Below are positions 18,683 to 27,371 of a DNA stretch of 64,000 nt, piece by piece (position 1 is the stretch's first letter; the number at the start of each line of letters is the position of its first letter). Under the pieces are notes generated by a model that was not told where the DNA came from, did not search any database, and saw only the letters and a list, made by a program, of their open reading frames with translations. Where the stretch lies: positions 3,758,001-3,822,000 of the forward strand of contig NZ_CP065425.1 in NCBI RefSeq assembly GCF_016772275.1. Direction: 5' to 3'. A program made the translations under genes and the position numbers. The DNA is from Heyndrickxia vini (lineage in GTDB: Bacteria; Bacillota; Bacilli; Bacillales; Bacillaceae_C).

Positions 18683-19096
18683 ATGAGTAAAAAGACTTTC
18701 ACGGAGAAAGAGATCAAGCAGCTAAAAACCAATAAATACGTTAAATCTGTAAGTTCAAAGGGGATCACTTATACAGATGAATTTAAGCATATTTTTATTG
18801 AAGGAAAAGAGAAAGGAAAATTTGCTAGAGAAATATTTGAACAATGCGGTTTTGATGTAGAAATTTTGGGGACGAATAGAGTTAAGTCGGCGAGTAAAAG
18901 ATGGCAGAAAGCCTACAAGGAGAATGGGATTATTGGTTTGCGCGACACTAGGGCAGAAAACTCAGGGCGGTTACTGAAAAGTGAACTTACCCTAGAGGAG
19001 AAAAATGCTCGCTTAGAAGCACAAATTAACTTACTGAAGGCGGAAAATGAACTATTAAAAAAGATACGATTTGCAGAAAGGGGGATGAGGAAATAG
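18683..19096 (+). CDS. IS3-family transposase, OrfA
   Basis: A 137-residue protein with N-terminal HTH features (YTDEFKHIFI, then REIFEQCGFDVEILG) and a C-terminal coiled coil (NARLEAQINLLKAENELLKK), the OrfA layout of IS150/IS1249-type elements. A strong GGAGACGGGG precedes ATG 18683. Its end overlaps the upstream open part of the OrfB frame near GGGATGAGGAAATAG, where a frameshift can join the two. Confidence 0.88.
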   Translation: MSKKTFTEKEIKQLKTNKYVKSVSSKGITYTDEFKHIFIEGKEKGKFAREIFEQCGFDVEILGTNRVKSASKRWQKAYKENGIIGLRDTRAENSGRLLKSELTLEEKNARLEAQINLLKAENELLKKIRFAERGMRK

Positions 19097-19134
19097 AGCT
19101 TCCCCCTAGCCAAAAGTATGTCCTCATTCATGCG

Positions 19135-20013
19135 GTGATTGAAAAATACCATTTAAAACATATGGTGAAATATCTATGTGAAATCGCTGGAGTTTCAAGA
19201 AGTGGGTACTATAATTACTTCTCGATAAGGTCACAAGAACAAAGAAAACAAAAAGATGAAAAGGATGAGGTTGTAAAGGAGATAATTTTAAAAGCCTTTA
19301 ATTTTAAAGGCCGTAAGAAAGGGGCACGTCAAATCAAAATGACCTTGGCGGGTCAATTTAATGTTGTCTACAATTTGAAACGTATTAGACGAATTATGAA
19401 GAAATACGGTATTCTTTGCCCCATCAGAAAGGCAAATCCGTATAGACGAATGATGAAGGCTACCAAAGAACATAGAGTGGTGCCAAACCTTTTAAACCGG
19501 GAATTTAAGCAAGGTATCCCATGCAAAGTTCTTCTAACTGATATTACTTATTTATTTTACGGTAATGGCAAAAGAGCTTATTTATCAACCATAAAGGATG
19601 GATCAACGGGTGAATTATTAGCCCATCATATGTCGGAACGGATGACTATTGATTTAGCCACAGACACCCTTAAAAAGCTAGAGAAGAACAGAAACTTTAA
19701 GAAATCGAAAGATGCCCTAATTCACTCAGACCAAGGAGTGCATTATACTCATCCGGTATTTCAAAAAGCAGTAAAGAAACTAGGTCTACGCCAATCTATG
19801 TCAAGAAGAGGAAACTGTTGGGACAACGCTCCTCAAGAATCTTTCTTTGGCCATCTTAAAGATGAAGCCTCTATTAAAGCATGTACAACTTTTGATGAAA
19901 TAAGAAAAGAAATAAAACAATACATGATTTATTACAATCACTATAGATATCAATGGAATTTAAAAAAGATGACCCCTGTTCAATACAGAGATCATCTTCT
20001 TAAAACTGCCTAG
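19135..20013 (+). CDS. IS3-family transposase, OrfB
   Basis: A 292-residue integrase-core protein. HTH_21 segment around SRSGYYNYF, then DDE residues in LLTDITYLF (D1), IHSDQGVHYTHP (D2) and WDNAPQESFFGHLKDE (E). Listed start is GTG 19135; the frame is open further upstream and the real product is probably an OrfAB fusion. It appears intact and potentially active. Confidence 0.92.
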   Translation: MIEKYHLKHMVKYLCEIAGVSRSGYYNYFSIRSQEQRKQKDEKDEVVKEIILKAFNFKGRKKGARQIKMTLAGQFNVVYNLKRIRRIMKKYGILCPIRKANPYRRMMKATKEHRVVPNLLNREFKQGIPCKVLLTDITYLFYGNGKRAYLSTIKDGSTGELLAHHMSERMTIDLATDTLKKLEKNRNFKKSKDALIHSDQGVHYTHPVFQKAVKKLGLRQSMSRRGNCWDNAPQESFFGHLKDEASIKACTTFDEIRKEIKQYMIYYNHYRYQWNLKKMTPVQYRDHLLKTA

Positions 20014-20168
20014 GTCTTTTTTAAAATGTCCTTTACAAAGGGTACACTTTAAATAGACTTGATCTTTTTTTTAAGTAATAATTTTGCATCGCACTCGAAT
20101 TGTGCTGAGTATGCGCCAACACATAGGGTGCTGCTGGGTTTTCAATTCTAACGACTTACAATTCATTT

Positions 20169-20900
20169 CTATTTGGTCATCTTTAACGCTTCCTGTATAT
20201 ATTGATAGATTTCGCTGTCTAACCCATATTGCAAGTTATTGTCGGGATTTTCCTGATGGAATTTTCCTGCCTGTTTCCGTATATTGGTATCATTTATAGT
20301 TATTGAATGCAGGTTCCTTCTCCATTCCTCCGATAAATTTCTCACTTTTTCATCCGAAGGTGGAGTGCCCTTGTCTTTTTCCGAACGGATTTCTTCTAAA
20401 ATCTCCACAAACTTTTTCTCTACATTTTTTAGTTTCTCTTTATCAACCTTGTTATAAAAATCCCTAATACGATCTAATTGGTCTTTTGTAAAATATTTTT
20501 CTTGGTACAATTTCATGGCTCCCAACAGCTCTGTTATTTCGTCGAAAGGCAACATTTTTTTATTTCGAATGAATTCTAAAGTGATTTCTAATTCTCTTAA
20601 TAAATTTTGTTGAATTTGTATATCCCTTTTTACACGTTCAATTTGAGTTTCAATGATGTTTGCAGCAGAATTTTCATTTTTATTCTTTATAACTTTCTTT
20701 ATATTATCTAAAGACAATCCCATTTGTTTTAAAGATAAGATTTGCTGCAGATTTGTTAAATCTGATTTCGTGTAGAGCCGATGCCCCGACTCGGTATACT
20801 TGGATGGAGAAAACAACTGAATTTGATCATAATATCTCAACGTTCTTATCGTTAAACCCGTCAATTCTGCAAGTTCTCCTACTTTCCAATACTCTTTCAT
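20169..20900 (-). CDS. MerR family transcriptional regulator
   Basis: A 243-residue regulator. Residues 1-75 form the MerR winged helix (WKVGELAELTGLTIRTLRYYDQI, and GHRLYTKSDL), followed by a long dimerisation helix and a TipAS-like effector region without clustered cysteines. It is the second gene of an operon with the Hsp33-like gene (36 nt gap). A MerR-type promoter with a 19-bp spacer precedes the operon, so it likely activates its own operon by DNA untwisting. Inducer unknown. Confidence 0.88.
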   Translation of the reverse strand: MKEYWKVGELAELTGLTIRTLRYYDQIQLFSPSKYTESGHRLYTKSDLTNLQQILSLKQMGLSLDNIKKVIKNKNENSAANIIETQIERVKRDIQIQQNLLRELEITLEFIRNKKMLPFDEITELLGAMKLYQEKYFTKDQLDRIRDFYNKVDKEKLKNVEKKFVEILEEIRSEKDKGTPPSDEKVRNLSEEWRRNLHSITINDTNIRKQAGKFHQENPDNNLQYGLDSEIYQYIQEALKMTK

Positions 20901-20936
20901 CCTAATCAGTTCCTTTTCTTAAAAATAAATTCTTCC

Positions 20937-21800
20937 TCAAATAAGTGCTTGAAGTTCATCTGGATGAAAACTATATGTTCTCCCACAGATTTGACATCCT
21001 GTTTCAATTGATTCTTTTTTGCTTATTGCTTGCCTTAACTCACCCTTATTTAAAGCATAGAGCATTCCATAGAACATTTCTTTTGAGCAACCGCAGAAAA
21101 ATTGAACAGGACTGCACCCAATTATTTTCACATCCTCAAAAAGCTCAGATAACTTTTCTTCAATATTGTTCTTGTTTTTTCCTAAATCGTTAAAAAAGTC
21201 CCTATTTGTAAGAAAGATATGTTTTATTACATCAATCAGATGATGTGGAGCACCGGGGAGTAATTGTACAAATATTGCATTACTAAATAATAAACCACCC
21301 TCAAGATTTTGCCCAAAATTGGTTCCTAAAAAAGTTTGAGTTTGTTCACTTTGTATAAAATAATGTGAAATATCATCAACAATATTTTGGTAAGGCATGT
21401 CTGTGATCCCAGTAAACTGATTCATGGCGGATCCTTTAATAACTCGAATATTTCCTTTGTCACCGATTAGCTGTTCGAGTGATACATTACTAATAAACTC
21501 CGAAGAAGCATTTCTTAATCCCTCATTAAGATAGCCCCTAATATTTCCTTTAGCATCTGCATCAGCAAAAACCTTATATTTTGGATTGCTCATTGTAATC
21601 TGAAGACTTACACGATGATCTCCTTTTAAGATTCCAGACATTAAACTCACTACTGATATTGTTTTTCCTAATAAGAGCTTTTGCAATTTATTTGTTTCAT
21701 TATTTAGGCTAATAATGGTATTTATCAATTTAGTATTATCAACAAAATACAAACGAACTTGTTTGTCATATATGAGTGTCTTAATAATCAAATTTTGCAT
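20937..21800 (-). CDS. Hsp33-like redox-regulated chaperone
   Basis: About 287 residues from ATG 21800 behind GAAAGGAAA. The C-terminal zinc switch of Hsp33 is complete: CGC (about residue 237), a 30-residue linker, then CQIC. The N-terminal part contains GDHRVSLQI and a long central substrate-binding fold. Hsp33 is a cytosolic holdase turned on by disulphide formation. Being paired with a MerR regulator is unusual for the housekeeping hslO gene and suggests a second, stress-specific copy; that is inference. Confidence 0.85.
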   Translation of the reverse strand: MQNLIIKTLIYDKQVRLYFVDNTKLINTIISLNNETNKLQKLLLGKTISVVSLMSGILKGDHRVSLQITMSNPKYKVFADADAKGNIRGYLNEGLRNASSEFISNVSLEQLIGDKGNIRVIKGSAMNQFTGITDMPYQNIVDDISHYFIQSEQTQTFLGTNFGQNLEGGLLFSNAIFVQLLPGAPHHLIDVIKHIFLTNRDFFNDLGKNKNNIEEKLSELFEDVKIIGCSPVQFFCGCSKEMFYGMLYALNKGELRQAISKKESIETGCQICGRTYSFHPDELQALI

Positions 21801-21838
21801 GGTAATGTTTCCTTTCAATCATTTTTTCTGTTAAGCCC

Positions 21839-21869
21839 ACTATAAAACATTACCTTACGTAAGGTTCAA
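21839..21869 (-). promoter_or_regulatory. MerR-type promoter with 19-bp spacer and palindromic operator
   Basis: On the minus strand TTGAAC and TATAGT are separated by exactly 19 bp, two more than optimal, and the spacer holds the perfect palindrome CCTTACGTAAGG. This is the classic target of MerR-family activators. It lies 39 nt before the Hsp33-like start. Confidence 0.85.
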
Positions 21870-22186
21870 GGATAAAGTTATTTCCTTGAAGTAATTTGTA
21901 CTATATTAGAAAATATATGAGTTCCCATAAAAAGAACCCCGAATTCGCAAAAGAATTATTTTACGAAATCAGGGTCTGATTAACAAATATATATTTTAAT
22001 GACCAAGATTATTTCTTATCTGAATACCCATATGTTATGGATATCTTTACTAGTCACAATTTGCGTTAAAACATTACGATTATCGCATGATTCAAGATAT
22101 AAATCCTTTCCCTCCGTGTCACCAACAACAACCTTTATATTAGATGAAAAATTTATCACTCTAACGATATCAGAAGAAGAAGACAC

Positions 22187-22339
22187 CTATAGGGTGTGTT
22201 TTTTTATGCCATCAAACAGAAACAGAAATAAAACGCATGCATCCCTCACTTTCTCTCTTGGTACCAATTTTATAAGTGCTATAATGCAAATTAACGAGAA
22301 CCCTATAAGAATCCATCTCTCAATATTCATCTTAATCAT
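22187..22339 (-). pseudogene. Truncated small membrane protein (CBO0543-like N-terminus)
   Basis: A 50-codon minus-strand frame begins IERWILIGFSLICIIAL and continues with LVPREKVRDACVLFLF, resembling the start of Bacillus CBO0543-type multi-pass membrane proteins of about 150-200 residues. After about 40 residues the match is lost and it stops. No strong ribosome binding site. Family assignment is from memory of the motif only. The rest of 21870-22454 shows no supported gene. Confidence 0.35.
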
Positions 22340-22454
22340 CCCAGAAACATTTACCTATACTATGCTTCAATATAACCCATTAATACCTATAAAATCGCAA
22401 ATTTCAATAAAAGACTAAATGTGGCACATAGCTTCCTCAATAAGGCGGCCAATC

Positions 22455-22601
22455 TTACAATATACCCCGGCGGAACTGCATCTGCTTTAAAATTGCTTTA
22501 TTATCGGTTCCTAAAGAGTTAGCTATTTCATGATAACTTTCATTTTTATTTAAATATCGTTTAACTGCGTGTAATTTATCTTCTGAATTAAATTTATCCA
22601 T
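22455..22601 (-). pseudogene. Remnant of an IS3/IS150-type transposase OrfA
   Basis: A 48-residue frame starts MDKFNSEDKLHAVKRYL and contains SYHEIANSLG, the HTH start of IS150-type OrfA proteins, but it ends after the first helices. An inverted repeat typical of an IS end lies immediately upstream at 22608-22652. The remainder of the element is gone. Confidence 0.6.
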
Positions 22602-22607
22602 AAAAAA

Positions 22608-22652
22608 CTACACCTCCAATTGTTAGATGGTGTCTAACAATTGGAGGTGTAG
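22608..22652. repeat. 20-bp perfect inverted repeat (decayed IS end)
   Basis: CTACACCTCCAATTGTTAGA and its exact reverse complement are separated by 5 nt. It adjoins the transposase remnant. It may be the element end joined to its own inverted copy, or a hairpin hiding the AGG-rich start region. Confidence 0.7.
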
Positions 22653-22912
22653 CTCATTGTAATGGAGTATTAACAAAAATTGAGGTTAGTTTAACATACG
22701 CTAATTTATGTTTTACACTTTTAAAATGAGTTGCCCCACGCACTCCACATGCGTGAGGACTTATTTCTTATACAATTACGCAAAAGAAATTTCTCTAGGG
22801 GGTGAATTTATCTATTTTTACCCCTTTCGCATGATAATTTACCCCTTTAGACAAAGCTTTAGACCCCGTGGGGTAAGTTTTGCTAAAGGGTTATACTCTT
22901 AGCAAAACCAAA

Positions 22913-23441
22913 TTACATTCCATCAATCTCTTTATCTTCTAAACCCATAATTAGATTTTTAATCCAACCTGGTGCATTTTGTATGGGCGTACCTTTTTCT
23001 AAACATCTTACTACTTCTTCAACGTCTTCTTTTCTCCAAAATCTATCTCTTATATAACATTTGGTAGAACAGAAGTTTGCTTTGGATTTCCTAGATTCAA
23101 ATTCGATTCCACAATAGTAGCACACATTGATACATAGTTGGATGGGTTTCCTCCCATTTTCTTTTACACTTCTGGGAGCAGTAAACCTTTGGGCGTCCCC
23201 CCGTGGGTTTTTCATTTATTCGAGTACCGCAATTCTTACAAAATTCTTTCGAATAAATATCGTCCTCTTTTTTCTTTTTAAGTTCAGCACCATACCCATC
23301 AAGCCCTTGTGCCTTACAAAAGTTTCTTACCTTATCTCTGGATAAATCCAAAGCAGCCGCGATGCTTCGATACCCAATACCTATTTTACGCAATTCTATA
23401 ATCTTGTCTTTTTGATCATCGGTCATTTGCATTACCTCCAC
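22913..23441 (-). pseudogene. HTH plus double zinc-ribbon protein, frameshifted
   Basis: Two overlapping frames form one protein. The first (23441 to 23097) has an HTH (KIGIGYRSIAAALDLSRDKVRNF) and a zinc ribbon CKNCG...YCSQKCKRKW. The second continues from about 23125 with CYYCGIEFESR...FCSTKCYIRDRFW and a short tail. The shift occurs at CAATGTGTGCTAC near 23130. Such proteins are often found with phage or transposon genes. A single-base change, or a sequencing error, breaks it. Confidence 0.65.
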
Positions 23442-23707
23442 CCTTTTATTGATGTCTAGTAATGCTCTGAAAGGTACGTAAAGTCAAATTACAAAAGAAT
23501 CGTACCATTCATTTTTCTTTAACAAAGAAATTAAATTGTAGAGCATAACATTTCTTGCTCCAGAATGGTGCTTTAAAAATTTTGACCACTACTGGGTTAA
23601 TGGAAATAAAAAGAGTCCAATCTAAATGCGGTTTGGTTCAACTAATTAGTGTTTTCGTATGTTTCCTCCGCAATAACGTTACTACTTATTTTCTATAAAA
23701 CTCTCTT

Positions 23708-24241
23708 TTATTTGAATAAAAAAGAATGAACCTCATCTACTAATTTTTTTGAATTATTATCCATGAATAGAAGTTTATGGTCATCTCTCTGATGTTTATA
23801 AATGGTTTTAGGATATAGAGAATCATGAGACAGATAATTTATCATCAACGACTTAAAGCCATTATGCCTAACGTTATCAATTCGCCTTAAATCTTCCACA
23901 ACGTTTGGATTCTTCATTTTTTTAACAGCTTTAACAGAGATTAATGCACAGATTTCCGTTCCCTTATAAATAAGAAGATCAGGGACGTTATGACCTTGAA
24001 TTCCGTTCACAGGCTCTACAGGACTTAAAGCAAACTCTTTTTGTTCCTCGAGTAAAAAGAAGAATAGTCGATTGGTCAAATATTCGCTAAACCCTGTAAG
24101 ATTTTCCGAAGTTCCACAACGATCATAATGAACCTTAAGAAAAGACTGATATACTTCTGAATACTCATTACATGAGAAGTTATACAAATTTTCTTTAAGA
24201 AAACGATCTAATTGGTCAAACCAGCTTGTTATAAATTCCAC
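23708..24241 (-). CDS. Hypothetical protein
   Basis: A 177-residue soluble protein that I do not recognise. Residues about 85-115 (NVPDLLIYKGTEICALISVK) resemble the core of a PD-(D/E)xK nuclease fold, but the expected acidic residue of the second motif is replaced by S, so nuclease activity is doubtful. It ends in a basic/acidic mix and has no membrane segment. It lies 22 nt downstream of the next gene, so the two are probably cotranscribed. Confidence 0.55.
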   Translation of the reverse strand: MEFITSWFDQLDRFLKENLYNFSCNEYSEVYQSFLKVHYDRCGTSENLTGFSEYLTNRLFFFLLEEQKEFALSPVEPVNGIQGHNVPDLLIYKGTEICALISVKAVKKMKNPNVVEDLRRIDNVRHNGFKSLMINYLSHDSLYPKTIYKHQRDDHKLLFMDNNSKKLVDEVHSFLFK

Positions 24242-24263
24242 TTGAATCTTTCCCCTCTTGGAT

Positions 24264-24836
24264 TTATGAAAAATTCTTTCCGGTAATTTTCCTGATTAGT
24301 TTGCAAAAAGCATCCCATTCATCTGGAAACTTGTTATCTCCTTGCTTGCTTATATTTCGTCCTTCTCTTATGATCTCCACACTCCATAGGGTACCATCAA
24401 GAACACCAGGTTCTATGTACTTTGCCTTCCAATTAAGTAAGTTAACTATCTTCAATTCTTCAATAAATTTCTTTGCTGTTGTGGGATATAGTGTTTTTTG
24501 AATCGATTCTTCTCCTCCACCAACCCAATGGCTCCATGAAACTAGTAATGGAGATAGATTAACTTCAATATTGTAATAGCCTTCGAAGTAACCCCCAACC
24601 GAAGCCTTTAGTCCCTTAATTTTATCATAAGAAGCTTCAAGAGCTTCCTCCTTATTCCACTCATGCTCGCAATCTTTGCAGGAGTACTCCGGTCCACCAA
24701 CAATAATGCAGCATCCTCCAAGTTTAATTTCTCCCGCTTCTGCCTTGTGAAATGCCTCTTGGGTGGGCATACCATATAATATTTTCATAGTATTTTTGGA
24801 CCCATATTTTGGACACTGTTGATATTTGATAGCCAT
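24264..24836 (-). CDS. Hypothetical zinc-ribbon protein with one cysteine lost
   Basis: About 190 residues from ATG 24836 behind AAAGGAGAAAG. The N-terminus resembles a widespread zinc-ribbon family: CPKYGSKN, YGMPTQEAF, LGGCCI and CKDCEHEW. In related proteins the first knuckle is CPxCGS; here the second Cys is Tyr, so metal binding may be lost. The remaining 120 residues are unknown. The frame is open upstream to 25001 but that part has no start signal. Confidence 0.6.
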   Translation of the reverse strand: MAIKYQQCPKYGSKNTMKILYGMPTQEAFHKAEAGEIKLGGCCIIVGGPEYSCKDCEHEWNKEEALEASYDKIKGLKASVGGYFEGYYNIEVNLSPLLVSWSHWVGGGEESIQKTLYPTTAKKFIEELKIVNLLNWKAKYIEPGVLDGTLWSVEIIREGRNISKQGDNKFPDEWDAFCKLIRKITGKNFS

Positions 24837-25475
24837 CGATTCTTCTTTCTCCTTTACATTGATTTCAGGGACTGTCATCCCTCGAAATTTAGCAAGTTTT
24901 ATTGGAAGAGCGATAGGGATTGGAGAGTATAAAATACTAATACTTTTTCCACTATGTTTTTTTGGATGTCTAAAGGAATACTTTAATGTATCAAAACACA
25001 AATAAATCCCAGTCCAAAACTGAGATGAAATTCATCTTAATATAATTTTCATAACCACTTCCACATGAAGCGAGAGGACAGAATAAATGTCTTTCGAACT
25101 GTCCGTTCTCGGAAACATATCCATGGCGTTTTTTGCTGTATCGGTAGGCGTAAAGATTGGTGCATGAAAAGGCCTTATTCATGTTTAATAGACTGTAAAA
25201 ACATATATAATGTGGAACCTAACATTATAAGAAATTCATTGACTATAATCACTGTTAAGAAGCAAGAAATAGGCTACTTTATACTAAAGTGGCCTACCCA
25301 TACGTTAGAAAACTGACCCTTAAAGGGGAAAATGAAAAACCCTTTTAATACATCTCTCCCTACTTCTATTCCGTGTTCTTTCGTACTGTATAGAAAACGA
25401 TATGGAAAACACCTGAACACGCTATGGACAAGGGATTGAAGGGATATTGGACATAAAGAAACGGGACGAAGTCCT
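24837..25475. other. Non-coding gap before the resistance cluster
   Basis: No gene with a ribosome binding site or recognisable family is seen on either strand. Short open frames at 24991-25316 look like chance. The last 50 nt (GGACAAGGGATTGAAGGG) already resemble the sequence preceding the partner repeat at 37125. Confidence 0.5.
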
Positions 25476-25648
25476 ACTGGACCCGCCCCGATATAATATT
25501 GATTTTTGATTGAAAAAACCGATTGAGTAACGATTAATTACATAATTGACTGTCCGCTGCTCTTCCCGCTTCCTTTGCCGTTTGGAAACCAACTATTTAA
25601 CAGTAGGTAGTAACTTTTTAGCAGAGGGAAGAGGAAAGTAACAGCTAC
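25476..25648. repeat. Degenerate repeat, left flank of the resistance cluster
   Basis: Shared in direct orientation with 37172-37338: ACTGGACCCGC, TTTTGATTGA, CCGCTGCTC with TTCCCG, CCTTTGCCGTT, ACCAACTATTTA and a final GGAAAGTAACAGCTA. Identity is patchy, so these are old members of an intergenic repeat family. Confidence 0.65.
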
Positions 25649-25696
25649 ATCTCTAAGATCATAATGACCCCTTTACATCCCTACCCATTTTTTACA

Positions 25697-27160
25697 TTAG
25701 CTTTTTAATACTAACTTTTGATCCTCTATGACATAAACACAATCAGCCACTCTATCAACAAAGGTTCGATCATGCGATACAAATAGTACAGTTCCTTCAT
25801 ATCCTTTTAAAAACCGTTCCAACGCTTCAATACAAAAAACATCCAAAAAGTTCGTGGGCTCATCCAAAATGAGTATATTGTATCTTCCTAAGAATAACTG
25901 ACACAATATTAGACGAATAGACTCTCCACCGCTTAAATTCCGGACATTCTTTTTTAAATCATTTCCTGTAATATTCATAGAGTGTAGAACAGAACGAATT
26001 TTGCTCTCATCGAAATCACTTCTATCTTTCATAAATTCCAGTACAGATTCATCCTTTGTAAACTGATAGTCCATTTGTTCATAAATGCCGATAACCGCTT
26101 TTGGCGAAATCGTAATCCCTTCACCACGCTGTAAAATATGCCGAAGCAACGTTGTTTTACCTGAACCGTTTTTACCTGTAATAGCAATGGTCTTGCCTAA
26201 CGGGAATTGAAAACCCGATTTATCAAGAAGTGTCTTCTCCCCCGCCTTTAGCCTTAACTGATCTGCCATTATCGGAAATTTATTGTGTAATTGCAAAGCA
26301 CTAGACTGGTGAAATCGAATGATTTGCTCTTCTTTCGGTGCTTCCACCGCTTCAAGTTGTTCTACTCTTTGCTCTATTGCTTTTGCTGCTCTTTGGACTG
26401 CCTTTTGACTTGTATCCTTGGATTTCGTCATAAACATTTTATTCGCCTTTGCTTTTGTTTCTTTTTTGGACATATGTCCATTGGCCTGTGTAATTTTTTC
26501 AGCCTTCTTCATCTTTTCTTCTGCGGCTTTGATAAGACGTGATTTTTCTTTTAAATACTTGTCATGTTGTTCCTGCTGTTGCCTTTTCTGAAGTTCTTTT
26601 TGTACGACGTAATCCGAATAGTTCCCTGTATATTCCGTTACAATTCCATCTTGGACTTCCCAAATCTTCGTCACAAGTTTATCTAATACATACCGGTCAT
26701 GACTCACGAGTACGAGTGCACCATAATAGTAAGCCAATTCACCGATAAAAAGTTCTACACCCTCTGCATCAAGATGCGTGGTTGGCTCGTCAATTAATAA
26801 ACCTTCATGATAGTTTGAAAAAAATTGAGCTAGTTTCAGCCTTGTTTGTTCCCCACCGCTGAAATTATTGATGTCTGTTTCAGGGATAGACAGCTTTCCT
26901 TTTAGGTCATAATCCACCTCTGCTGGCCCTGGTACAGTTAATTGATCAAAATAAGCAAAGTCTACATGACTTTTCACTTTTCCGTTTGACGGTTGAACTA
27001 TACCCGCTAGTAACTTTAATAACGTACTTTTTCCTGCTCCATTTTCCCCGACAACACCGATGCGATCAAACTGATGAACAGCTAAACGCTCAATCACTAA
27101 TACAGTTTTATCTAAATAAGTTAGTTCAACATTTTCTAATTCAAAACATATTTCTTCCAT
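25697..27160 (-). CDS. ABC-F ribosomal protection protein (Vga/Msr/Vml type)
   Basis: A 487-residue soluble protein with two ABC ATPase domains and no membrane segments. NBD1: GENGAGKSTLLKLL, FSGGEQTRLKLA, LLIDEPTTHLD. Linker about 190-285 rich in K/E/Q (the antibiotic-resistance loop region). NBD2: GKNGSGKTTLLRHI, LSGGESIRLILC, LILDEPTNFLD. These proteins enter the E site and dislodge macrolides, lincosamides, streptogramins or pleuromutilins. A leader peptide and hairpins upstream fit drug-induced expression. The precise drug range cannot be told by eye. Confidence 0.87.
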   Translation of the reverse strand: MEEICFELENVELTYLDKTVLVIERLAVHQFDRIGVVGENGAGKSTLLKLLAGIVQPSNGKVKSHVDFAYFDQLTVPGPAEVDYDLKGKLSIPETDINNFSGGEQTRLKLAQFFSNYHEGLLIDEPTTHLDAEGVELFIGELAYYYGALVLVSHDRYVLDKLVTKIWEVQDGIVTEYTGNYSDYVVQKELQKRQQQEQHDKYLKEKSRLIKAAEEKMKKAEKITQANGHMSKKETKAKANKMFMTKSKDTSQKAVQRAAKAIEQRVEQLEAVEAPKEEQIIRFHQSSALQLHNKFPIMADQLRLKAGEKTLLDKSGFQFPLGKTIAITGKNGSGKTTLLRHILQRGEGITISPKAVIGIYEQMDYQFTKDESVLEFMKDRSDFDESKIRSVLHSMNITGNDLKKNVRNLSGGESIRLILCQLFLGRYNILILDEPTNFLDVFCIEALERFLKGYEGTVLFVSHDRTFVDRVADCVYVIEDQKLVLKS

Positions 27161-27165
27161 TTTTG

Positions 27166-27290
27166 CTACCTCCCGAAAATTGGTGATTTCGTACCGATAG
27201 CTAGGACCGATACGAGCCTTTATTTCAAGTTAAAGCCCGTATCAAAAGAATAATAAAAATTGCATCGTTTACTCCCCCTATTTCGTAGGA
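27166..27290 (-). promoter_or_regulatory. Attenuator-type leader of the ABC-F gene
   Basis: After a 7-codon leader ORF, GATACGGGCTTTA can pair with TAAAGGCTCGTATC, while the second arm can also pair into GTATCGG...CTATCGGTACG. Mutually exclusive hairpins between a short leader ORF and the resistance gene are the hallmark of ribosome-mediated attenuation. Confidence 0.65.
27242..27265 (-). CDS. Leader peptide of the ABC-F gene
   Basis: ATG at 27265 follows AGGGGGA by 7 nt and encodes MQFLLFF before TGA. The tiny, hydrophobic ORF has a better ribosome binding site than most nearby genes and ends exactly at the first hairpin. Likely a drug-sensing stall peptide. Confidence 0.65.
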   Translation of the reverse strand: MQFLLFF

Positions 27291-27371
27291 TTATTTATAT
27301 TCCATTTATTGATAATCAAATTGTTATAGAAAATGGTACAGCTATGGGACACCCATTACACTTTTTCGAGT

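Larger units (their letters stand above)
18582..20046 (+). mobile_element. IS3-family insertion sequence (second type)
   Basis: About 1.46 kb with two plus-strand ORFs. Ends share the inverted repeat TGTACCCT (18582 on the plus strand, and ending at 20046 inverted), with further partial match through AAAAAAGTC and AAAAAAGACC. No target duplication is evident. It differs in sequence from the element at 5259-6630. Confidence 0.78.

Noticed and set aside
21999-22418. 139-codon plus-strand open frame
   Set aside because: No ribosome binding site and no family; it runs antisense over the CBO0543-like remnant.
23708-24241. PD-(D/E)xK nuclease assignment
   Set aside because: The second-motif acidic residue is missing (ISVK), so I left it as hypothetical.
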